A stretch of DNA of 51,678 bases from contig JAHFQW010000009.1 in assembly GCA_023259115.1 (NCBI GenBank), positions 1 to 51,678 of the forward strand. The letters are read 5' to 3'. Positions within the stretch are counted from its first letter, which is position 1. Each line of letters starts with the position of its first letter. The notes below the pieces were generated by a model. That model searched no databases and was not told where the DNA came from. It saw nothing but the letters and a program-made list of their open reading frames with translations. The position numbers and the translations under genes were made by a program. This DNA is from an archaeon. GTDB taxonomy: Archaea; Nanobdellota; Nanobdellia; Woesearchaeales; GW2011-AR9. This document shows, piece by piece, positions 1-5,992 of this stretch.

Positions 1-285
1 TACCAAAAAAAAAATCGAGAGAATAAATTAAAATTCACCAGAATAATTTCAAAAGAGAACGTTAACGATAGATTTCTCCCCTGTTTAGATTCATATAAAT
101 GTGCTCTAAATCAGAATCCAGATTTATATCTCATAAGTTCCTATGGATATGTAGACTTAGAACAGAAACTATTCCTAATGTCTCCAAATAAATTTCCAGG
201 AGAAGAAACATGTAAAAATATCGAATGGAATAAAACTTGGTATATCAATTGCTTTCTAAAAAATTTAAATTGTTTAAATTTATAA
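1..285 (+). CDS. C-terminal part of an unidentified protein (truncated by the window edge)
   Basis: Frame 1 is open from the first base to a TAA at 283-285, giving 94 residues with no start visible, so this is the 3' end of a gene entering from the left. The last 60 residues contain four scattered cysteines (as in LPCLD, TCKN, INCF and LNCL), aromatic residues and no membrane segment, which fits a secreted or surface domain. I do not recognise the family. The following 65 bp up to 350 are AT-rich and non-coding, and the next gene converges from the other strand. An open frame of this length in AT-rich DNA is suggestive but not conclusive. Confidence 0.55.
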   Translation, partial: YQKKNRENKLKFTRIISKENVNDRFLPCLDSYKCALNQNPDLYLISSYGYVDLEQKLFLMSPNKFPGEETCKNIEWNKTWYINCFLKNLNCLNL

Positions 286-350
286 TTATTCTAAAATAAT
301 TAAATTGAAGTTTGACAAGAAAAAATTAATTATTCAAACACTTCTATAAA

Positions 351-419
351 TTAACAAGAAGGAAAACTTTTATCAAAAGCATAAAAATTAAACAACAAAG
401 TAATATCATCATTATCAAT
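351..419. repeat. 69-bp repeat copy A (dockerin-coding 3' end)
   Basis: Positions 351-419 match 5924-5992 with a single difference (T at 368, C at 5941). Both copies encode the terminal FNFYAFDK-(S/G)-FPSC of a dockerin-like repeat including the stop codon. Such identity at synonymous sites points to recent copying or gene conversion between the two secreted proteins. Confidence 0.9.
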
Positions 420-908
420 CTTCCCATCACAATTCACATCACCCACACTCTCTGGAGTAGAGCCACATGATTTGCCAGAACTATCTTTAAATTCTGTAAT
501 CTTCTTATTCACATAATCATTAAGAATTGTTATATCATCATTATCAATCTTCCCATCACAATTAACATCTCCTTTAATCACTTTCTGCGCAAGGTCATAC
601 CCTTTATCGGTAGAACCAATAGAGATATCCTGCCCAGAATAAGAATCAGTCACTGCCATATCCATAGAGTAACTTGCATCATATTGTCGCTGTCCACCTG
701 CGTCATAATTCCTACTTTGATTAATATCATAAGAACTCGTTTGTACAGGATCCTCACACACTCCTCTCACCACATTACAAATTCTCTCTCCTTTGCAATC
801 CTGATCCGACTTGCATGTAACTGCTTGATAACTCAAAGTAGGTTCGCTTACACAACCATACAACGAACCAAGTACTGCTCCCACGAGAATATTCTGTAGA
901 GATTTCAT
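351..908 (-). CDS. Secreted lipoprotein with Asp-rich linker and two dockerin-like repeats
   Basis: This 185-residue protein starts with a short hydrophobic segment ending in LYGC, a lipobox-like site that would lipidate Cys19. A small disulfide motif with the pattern C-x3-DQDC-x4-ICN and GVC follows at about residues 32-52, then a D/S/Y/Q-rich linker, then two dockerin-like repeats, each beginning GDVNCDGKIDNDD (about residues 113 and 156). The DxNxDGxIDxxD spacing is the calcium-binding loop of type I dockerins, which bind cohesins on scaffold proteins. The last 69 bp are almost identical to the 3' end of the 5924-8029 gene. A TATA box at 933-940 lies about 28 nt upstream of the ATG, suggesting a leaderless mRNA. 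The lipoprotein signal and Asp-rich linker look bacterial. Confidence 0.8.
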   Translation of the reverse strand: MKSLQNILVGAVLGSLYGCVSEPTLSYQAVTCKSDQDCKGERICNVVRGVCEDPVQTSSYDINQSRNYDAGGQRQYDASYSMDMAVTDSYSGQDISIGSTDKGYDLAQKVIKGDVNCDGKIDNDDITILNDYVNKKITEFKDSSGKSCGSTPESVGDVNCDGKIDNDDITLLFNFYAFDKSFPSC

Positions 909-932
909 TCACCACTAGAAAGAAACAAACGA

Positions 933-940
933 TATATAAA
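933..940 (-). promoter_or_regulatory. TATA box for the dockerin lipoprotein gene
   Basis: TATATAAA on the plus strand (TTTATATA read toward the gene) is centred about 28 nt upstream of the ATG at 908. That spacing would place transcription start at or next to the start codon. Confidence 0.55.
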
Positions 941-1013
941 TCTTTCGCTAAAATGGGCTAATATTCTCATTTTTAACAGAAACATTTTTAACAACAAACA
1001 TCACAAGCACCAC

Positions 1014-1706
1014 ATGACAATAGGCATCATTGGCGCCATGGATGAAGAAATTTCAATTTATCTAAAATCTCTGCACAACTCCAAGAAAACATCCTATAAA
1101 ACATTCACCTTCTACCAAGGCACCCTCCACCACAAAAACGTCATCATCGTCAAATCCGGCGTTGGAAAAGTCTTTGCCGCCATGATAAGCCAATATCTTA
1201 TCGACAAATTCCAAGTTTCAACCATCCTCCTCTCTGGAGTTGGCGGCTCATTAAACAAAAATTTAAACATAGGAGATGTTATTATCGGAAAAGATTCTGT
1301 GCATCACGATTTTGATGCTATTGCACTTGGATTTCAACGTGGACAGATTTCTTACACAAATTATCGTTTTTTTAACGCTGATAAAACACTTCTCACCATT
1401 GCCCTAACCACGAAATTACACAAACACAAAATAATTGCCGGCAGAATTCTCACCGGCGATCAATTCTTCACCCAACGTGAAAAAAAGAAGCATAAATATC
1501 TTACAGAAGAATTACAAGGTGACTGCATTGAAATGGAAGGAGCAACCGTCGCCCAAGTATGTACCATCAACAACATCCCTCATCTTATCATCCGTACTAT
1601 TTCAGACCAAGCCAACGGCACAGCCGTAAAAGATTATAATGCATTTAAACACATTGCCGCAGAGAATTCGTTTAAGATAGTGGAGAATATAATCCAAAAA
1701 TATTAA
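1014..1706 (+). CDS. mtnN: 5'-methylthioadenosine/S-adenosylhomocysteine nucleosidase
   Basis: This 230-residue protein has the full length and motifs of the MTA/SAH nucleosidase branch of the PNP/UDP phosphorylase superfamily. It would hydrolyse 5'-methylthioadenosine and S-adenosylhomocysteine to adenine plus a thioribose, as part of S-adenosylmethionine by-product recycling in the cytosol. The N-terminus GIIGAMDEE places the catalytic Glu at residue 12. LLSGVGG at 72-78 forms the core strand, IEMEGA at 172-177 holds the ribose-binding Met-Glu pair, and SDQA at 197-200 carries the catalytic Asp198. It converges on the minus-strand kinase gene, overlapping it by 4 bp at their 3' ends. No partner methionine-salvage gene is adjacent. 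Confidence 0.92.
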   Translation: MTIGIIGAMDEEISIYLKSLHNSKKTSYKTFTFYQGTLHHKNVIIVKSGVGKVFAAMISQYLIDKFQVSTILLSGVGGSLNKNLNIGDVIIGKDSVHHDFDAIALGFQRGQISYTNYRFFNADKTLLTIALTTKLHKHKIIAGRILTGDQFFTQREKKKHKYLTEELQGDCIEMEGATVAQVCTINNIPHLIIRTISDQANGTAVKDYNAFKHIAAENSFKIVENIIQKY

Positions 1707-2338
1707 ACCATGATTTCTCTAACAATTGTATCTACAGTTAAATCAGAAGTATCGTAAATCTGTTTGTTACGGATCTTACTTTTCTCAAAAAAATCCATGT
1801 ATAAATCTCTCTTTCGTCGATTGTTATCGTAATCAAAAAGATGTGTTGGAATCTCAAATGAGGGGCCATTTTTTCTCGCTCGTTGCTCAAGAGTTTTTTC
1901 CATCCTCTCCCTTAACACTTGGTCATTAAGAGATAGAATAACTAACTTACCTTCAAAAAGATTAATCTGATTCTCCAAAAAATCATATGTCCAATTTGCA
2001 TCCACATCTAAAACTATTCTTTGGTATACATAATCAGTAGGATGCAATCTTTCACAAATAAAATCATCTAAATAATTATTCTTCATAAATACCACGGCAG
2101 CTTCAACACGTTTTAAATTGTAATCAACCGCATCTTTTCTGATGGATTCTGGTATTTCTGTAAGATAAGGATCACATTTCCCCTGTAATCTCTGCACTTG
2201 TTTCTGATAATAGTCGCTAAATTTTAATATAGTTGAACCAGGCATTTGTTTACGCAATGCTTGGATAAGCGTAGTTTTACCCGCATTAGTAACTCCATCT
2301 ACAATAATCACTTTTCGGGAAAGAGAGGGGACGGGCAT
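1703..2338 (-). CDS. P-loop nucleoside/nucleotide kinase-like protein
   Basis: This 211-residue protein has a Walker A motif GVTNAGKTT at residues 15-23 right after a hydrophobic strand (VIIVD). The architecture resembles small P-loop kinases such as deoxynucleoside or thymidylate kinases. A later ICERLHP at about residues 93-99 resembles the DRY/ER(H)-type substrate-side motif of deoxynucleoside kinases, and basic residues between about 135 and 160 (RERMEKTLEQRARK) may form the LID. The substrate cannot be fixed from the sequence. It is the last gene of a minus-strand operon behind the Nudix hydrolase (19-nt gap) and the AbrB-PhoU regulator, which suggests a nucleotide or phosphorylated-metabolite role. 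Confidence 0.7.
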   Translation of the reverse strand: MPVPSLSRKVIIVDGVTNAGKTTLIQALRKQMPGSTILKFSDYYQKQVQRLQGKCDPYLTEIPESIRKDAVDYNLKRVEAAVVFMKNNYLDDFICERLHPTDYVYQRIVLDVDANWTYDFLENQINLFEGKLVILSLNDQVLRERMEKTLEQRARKNGPSFEIPTHLFDYDNNRRKRDLYMDFFEKSKIRNKQIYDTSDLTVDTIVREIMV

Positions 2339-2357
2339 AGATACTACTCTAAAGTTT

Positions 2358-2849
2358 CTATTTTATAAACTTTTCGAACAGTTTTAAGAATGGATCAACA
2401 AAAGCAGTAGAATTCTGCTTAATTTCAGATTTTAATCGTGGAATCAATATAAATTTGTGTTGTACAATTTCAGTTTTATCAAAAACAAAATGCTCCTCAC
2501 ACAAACCCCCCCATAACTCTATAAACACAACATTACCCCGAGGGTGGATATACTTTAACTTAAATAATTTTTTAAGAGGCACATTGATCCCTAATTCTTC
2601 CTGCAATTCCCTCGCCGCAGCATCTTTGTAAGACTCTCCTGCTTTCACATGCCCACCCGCTGCCGAAGTCCATTGATTCGGATAACTTTCTTTTGACCCA
2701 GGGCGCTTACAAATCAATAATTCATGATTTTTATTAAAAATGTAAATATGAACTGACCTATAATTTAATTTCTTTTGTTTCACTTCATGTTTCAAAGCAC
2801 AACCTAGCACGTTGTCCTTTTCATCTACATAATCGATTATTTCTTCCAT
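2358..2849 (-). CDS. Nudix hydrolase, isopentenyl-diphosphate-isomerase-like subgroup
   Basis: This 163-residue protein carries a complete Nudix box in the GX5EX7REUXEEXGU pattern from Gly66 to Ile88 (GHVKAGE, then RELQEELGI). The glutamates at 81, 84 and 85 are the expected Mg2+ ligands. The N-terminal half (EIIDYVDEKDNVLG, then the ICKRPGSKESYPNQW segment) resembles the YfcD/IPP-isomerase-like Nudix group. Substrates in this group are diverse, so hydrolysis of an X-linked nucleoside or prenyl diphosphate is all that can be said. The ATG lies 1 nt after the stop of the AbrB-PhoU gene, so the two are almost certainly co-transcribed. Confidence 0.85.
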   Translation of the reverse strand: MEEIIDYVDEKDNVLGCALKHEVKQKKLNYRSVHIYIFNKNHELLICKRPGSKESYPNQWTSAAGGHVKAGESYKDAAARELQEELGINVPLKKLFKLKYIHPRGNVVFIELWGGLCEEHFVFDKTEIVQHKFILIPRLKSEIKQNSTAFVDPFLKLFEKFIK

Positions 2850-2850
2850 T

Positions 2851-3735
2851 TTAAAAATAAGTCATATGATGAACTAATTCCTGTACCGTATAGAGACGAT
2901 TGAAAACATAAATATTAGATGAACCCAATTTGTAAAACTTCTCAACATTCTTTTCCGCCATCTTTCTTTCCATTCTAAACTGAATAAACAATTCTTGGTC
3001 AAAATGTTTAAACAAAGAATAAAAAGATCGATTCATTTTGTTGATATACTGAAAAAAGGTAAAAATCTCTTTTCGTATTTTTGGTTTATGCGTCAAAACA
3101 AACTCTGCCAGAAACCGAAATTCGTCCATTGTCGCTTCAATCATGGTAATCAACGTATATAAAATGTAAGGATTTTTCTCACCCTGATAATCCTGAATAT
3201 TAAACATTCTTCGGCAAAACAAAGAAAGTTTATTACATTCGATCTCTTTTGTAAGTGTAAGTTTAACTTTGTCATAATTAGATCTTTTCAGCCCTTCCTC
3301 CAATTCTTCCCCCATTGAAATAAGAATAAATAAAAGTCTATTAAGCATATTTTCAAATTGTTCTTCGATACCCTGAGCAACATTTTTAATTACACAAGTG
3401 TTTTCTGTTACAGTAACTATTTCAAATCCAAGTAAATAGGAAATCTCTCGTTCAATCAGAGAAATAACATTTTTATCTTGAAATGTTACTTTGATTTCGT
3501 CATACCCCAGCACATAAAGTCGAGTTATATCTCGAGGAGAAAATTTTTCAGAGGTTGGGATGTGTATTTCAACAAATTTTGAACTTTTTTTCCGTTCTGG
3601 ATTAATTATCAGCGACTTTCTTTGTAAAGCTATTTCAACCTCATCTCCTTGTTTTATTCCATGTTTTTTAACCCAAATACTAGGCAAAGAAACAGTTAAC
3701 GTGGCATATCCATGCTTTACAACTTTTCGTTTCAT
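2851..3735 (-). CDS. AbrB-type DNA-binding / PhoU-domain regulator
   Basis: This 294-residue protein opens with a SpoVT/AbrB swapped-hairpin domain (residues 1-50: VVKHGYATLTVSLPSIWVKK, then GDEVEI). The rest is helical and PhoU-like, with acidic and polar helices around residues 120-280. This AbrB-PhoU fusion is a typical archaeal form of the phosphate-uptake regulator; PhoU proteins normally modulate Pst phosphate transport or signalling. No pst genes are in the window, so the target is unknown. It heads a tight three-gene minus-strand operon with a Nudix hydrolase and a P-loop kinase, so it may control or sense nucleotide or phosphate metabolism. Confidence 0.8.
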   Translation of the reverse strand: MKRKVVKHGYATLTVSLPSIWVKKHGIKQGDEVEIALQRKSLIINPERKKSSKFVEIHIPTSEKFSPRDITRLYVLGYDEIKVTFQDKNVISLIEREISYLLGFEIVTVTENTCVIKNVAQGIEEQFENMLNRLLFILISMGEELEEGLKRSNYDKVKLTLTKEIECNKLSLFCRRMFNIQDYQGEKNPYILYTLITMIEATMDEFRFLAEFVLTHKPKIRKEIFTFFQYINKMNRSFYSLFKHFDQELFIQFRMERKMAEKNVEKFYKLGSSNIYVFNRLYTVQELVHHMTYF

Positions 3736-3806
3736 AAACTGCTTTAATTACCCTACTTTAAAAATCTTTTGGAATACACACTAGTACACATTCCATGTGC
3801 AAAAAG

Positions 3807-3813
3807 TATATAT
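3807..3813 (+). promoter_or_regulatory. TATA box for the 46-residue zinc-finger gene
   Basis: TATATAT lies about 26 nt upstream of the ATG at 3836. The spacing predicts a leaderless transcript beginning at the start codon and supports the short gene as real. Confidence 0.5.
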
Positions 3814-3835
3814 CTTTTAGAAATACCTCTTGCGT

Positions 3836-3976
3836 ATGGTTGAATTACCGTGTTTATCGCTTCAAGTCCAGAATGAAAAGAAATGCCCCTCTTTATGTCG
3901 TGACGGCACTCCCTGTCTAAATAAAGCACACAACAGTGAATATTGCACAAAGCACAATCAAACATTAAAAACATAA
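3836..3976 (+). CDS. 46-residue zinc-finger-like peptide
   Basis: ATG at 3836 to TAA at 3974-3976 encodes 46 residues. It carries the pattern C-x3-C-x5-C-x9-C-x2-H (CPSLCRDGTPC, then EYCTKH). This matches a widespread short zinc-binding motif in which CxxxTxxGxxC is followed by YCxxH; the metal role is inferred from the ligands. A TATA box sits 26 nt upstream, and the stop lies 16 nt before the ATG of the GRDP-like gene, whose GGAGG site fills the gap, so the two are likely co-transcribed. A longer minus-strand frame covering the same bases lacks any recognisable feature and is rejected. Transfer or partner binding (DNA, RNA or protein) is not determinable. Confidence 0.7.
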   Translation: MVELPCLSLQVQNEKKCPSLCRDGTPCLNKAHNSEYCTKHNQTLKT

Positions 3977-3992
3977 CACCGGAGGCAAAAAC

Positions 3993-4529
3993 ATGAACCC
4001 ACAACCATTAGAACAACGAATCTATCAACAAAGACAGAAATACCAAATAAAAGCACGAACAGATATAATACTCCCTGAAACCAGCAGAGATTTATTACAC
4101 CGATTAGATACATTCAATGCCCCATACCTAGAAGAAAAATTACTACAAAAAGATGTATTTAATACATCAGAAGAATACCTTCAACACTTAGTGGAATTTA
4201 AGAAATATGTTTTTCTGGCAACCATTACACCAGAAAATATGGCCATGACAAGTCCTAAAGTAGATGAAGTTTGGCATCAATTTATCCTCTTTACAAGAGA
4301 ATACCATGCATTTTGTTCACAATTTGTCGGAAGATATCTTCACCATACACCAAAAACAAGTCATACCCCCATGAACGAAGAAATCCCCATTGACCAATTT
4401 GTCAAAGCATATAAAACATATTTTGGAGAAATTCCTGAACTCTGGAATATTTCATCAGCAAAAACATCCTGTAGCAGTTGTTGCAGTTCCGGCTGTGCCT
4501 CTTGTGGCAGTGGACCCAGTGTACATTAG
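3993..4529 (+). CDS. GRDP-like (glycine-rich-domain-containing-protein-like) protein with Cys-rich tail
   Basis: This 178-residue protein carries the signature VDEVWHQFILFTREYHAFC around residues 89-107 and GRYLHH shortly after. It is characteristic of the GRDP/DUF1399-like family known from plants and some bacteria, whose biochemical role is unclear. Conserved His and Asp residues in the signature suggest metal binding. The last 25 residues are a Ser/Gly/Cys run (CSSCCSSGCASCGSG), the Cys-rich tail often seen in prokaryotic members. No signal peptide is visible. The start is fixed by GGAGG ending about 8 nt before the ATG. It follows the zinc-finger peptide and precedes a metallopeptidase-like gene, so all three may handle metals. 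Confidence 0.7.
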   Translation: MNPQPLEQRIYQQRQKYQIKARTDIILPETSRDLLHRLDTFNAPYLEEKLLQKDVFNTSEEYLQHLVEFKKYVFLATITPENMAMTSPKVDEVWHQFILFTREYHAFCSQFVGRYLHHTPKTSHTPMNEEIPIDQFVKAYKTYFGEIPELWNISSAKTSCSSCCSSGCASCGSGPSVH

Positions 4530-4574
4530 AGAATTATCAGAAAACAATACATAACCTCATTAAAACTCAGTACC

Positions 4575-5198
4575 ATGACTAACAATACCACCCTCACCTT
4601 CCAATACTCTCCCGCATACGATCGCTTTCTATTACAGTTAATAAACCGGAATGAATCAGATAGTTTCTTTGAGAAAAGACGAACAATATGTAATGAATTT
4701 TCCAAGACATTTGTGCCAGAAAATATCTCTTTTTTAGAACAAATGAAAGAGAATATGTCGAAAACGCTGGGGATTGAAAATAACCAAAAAATAACTATCT
4801 ACGTTATTCCCAGCATGCCTCGTTCAGGACTTCCATCAGGATTTTCCGATCCATTGACTATTTCCTTGGCACGAACTACTCTAAAAGGAGAGCAAAAATA
4901 TACCCCAGAACAATTAATCTGTTTAATTACCCATGAAATCGCACATCATATCCAACATCCCCTGCGAAAAACATCCTATTCTAAAACCATGAAAAAAATC
5001 TATCCTGAAATGCTCATTCGAAATCATCTCTTGACATATGCTCTCTTGATTTCTGTTCTTCCGCCTGATTTGTTCAAAATAGAAGAGAAAAAAGCACAAA
5101 AACAGGAACAGTACAAAAAAGCACTAGAAATCGTGCAAAAAACCGGCGCAGAGTCAATTATAACAAATGCCAGACAACATCTCCATCATGAACCATGA
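4575..5198 (+). CDS. Putative zinc metallopeptidase (HExxH)
   Basis: This 207-residue protein has one HEIAHH motif at residues 120-125, fitting the zincin pattern HExxH with ligands His120 and His124 and catalytic Glu121. The motif lies in a helix preceded by LICLIT, as in gluzincins. A third metal ligand is not obvious; Glu145 or a nearby residue is a candidate. The C-terminal third is lysine-rich and probably helical. No signal peptide is visible, so a cytosolic site is likely. The 3' end overlaps the next gene by about 11 bp, implying translational coupling. I do not recognise a named family. Confidence 0.6.
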   Translation: MTNNTTLTFQYSPAYDRFLLQLINRNESDSFFEKRRTICNEFSKTFVPENISFLEQMKENMSKTLGIENNQKITIYVIPSMPRSGLPSGFSDPLTISLARTTLKGEQKYTPEQLICLITHEIAHHIQHPLRKTSYSKTMKKIYPEMLIRNHLLTYALLISVLPPDLFKIEEKKAQKQEQYKKALEIVQKTGAESIITNARQHLHHEP

Positions 5199-5691
5199 TT
5201 ACATAATTGTTCGCGGACCAATTGGTGTAGGAAAAACAACCATCGCAAAGAACCTTGTGAGAATGATGCGAGAAAATGGACAGTCTTGTTCATATTTCAG
5301 TATTGATGATTGCTGTTTAAATCTTGTAGGTGGTCCTTATTCATTTGAAAAAAAATCACTTGTATTTCATATTCTAACGCCATTACTCCAAGAGCTTATT
5401 TCGCAAAAGTATACGCCCGTTATTGAAGGATTATTAAATAAACAACAGTGTAACGAACTTAAAAATCTTATTCAGGGAAACCCATTGTACATTACTCTCG
5501 TTGCATCTTTAGAGCAATGTATTGCCAGAGATAGCATACGAGAAGGATATAAAAAAAGAGGTGTTGAACGTGTAACCACAACGTGGAATTGGCTAAACAC
5601 AGAATGTATAGAAAATGAACATATTATTGATAATTCATTTACCACGGAGGAAGTTGTGCGAGAGATATATTCATTAAAAAACAAAAAATAA
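5188..5691 (+). CDS. P-loop kinase-like ATP-binding protein
   Basis: The ORF is open from an ATG at 5167, but the ATG at 5188 (MNHDYIIVRGPIGVGKTT) is preferred. It places the Walker A motif GPIGVGKT at residues 10-17 in the normal N-terminal position and cuts the overlap with the upstream gene to 11 bp. The protein (167 residues from this start) resembles AAA_33-type small-molecule kinases: a strand-P-loop-helix start, then VIEGL (second strand with an acidic residue) near residue 76, and an arginine-containing LID (RDSIREGYKKRG) near residue 115. The phosphate acceptor is unknown. It is coupled to the HExxH protein, so the pair could act together, but no pathway is evident. Confidence 0.65.
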   Translation: MNHDYIIVRGPIGVGKTTIAKNLVRMMRENGQSCSYFSIDDCCLNLVGGPYSFEKKSLVFHILTPLLQELISQKYTPVIEGLLNKQQCNELKNLIQGNPLYITLVASLEQCIARDSIREGYKKRGVERVTTTWNWLNTECIENEHIIDNSFTTEEVVREIYSLKNKK

Positions 5692-5923
5692 TTTATAAAA
5701 AAAACCATGGAGTATTAAATATGTATTTAAATATGGACCATCCTGCTGTTTATATGACAACTATTCAGAATTGTCCTATTAAGCATAGTTTCATAATGCA
5801 GGTTATGTCCAGCAGCAAGCAATAAGGGGAAAAATGCAGTTTAATGGAACTCAATTTACGCAACTATGCTTAGATAATTTGGTACAAGATGTAATATAAC
5901 CCACAGAATTATCTATAAATCAA
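5692..5923. other. 232-bp intergenic region with an 11-bp perfect inverted repeat
   Basis: No coding frame was found here. TAAGCATAGTT at 5780-5790 and its exact complement AACTATGCTTA at 5862-5872 would fold into an 11-bp stem around a 71-nt loop. The flanks CAGAATTG and TAATTTGG can extend the stem imperfectly. It may be a structured non-coding RNA or the end of two convergent transcripts. The loop holds a GC-richer stretch (about 5799-5818). Confidence 0.4.
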
Positions 5924-5992
5924 TTAACAAGAAGGAAAACCTTTATCAAAAGCATAAAAATTAAACAACAAAGTAATATCATCATTATCAAT
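5924..5992. repeat. 69-bp repeat copy B (dockerin-coding 3' end)
   Basis: Second copy of the 351-419 repeat, with one base difference. It encodes the C-terminal dockerin-like repeat of the 701-residue protein. Confidence 0.9.

Noticed and set aside
3753-4004. Minus-strand 83-residue open frame
   Set aside because: It covers the zinc-finger peptide and overlaps the GRDP-like start, has random composition, and lacks a ribosome site. The plus-strand 46-residue frame explains the bases better.
5780-5886. H/ACA guide RNA
   Set aside because: An ACA is present downstream of the stem, but its distance to the putative pocket (about 11 nt) is short of the usual 14-16 nt and no kink-turn is visible.
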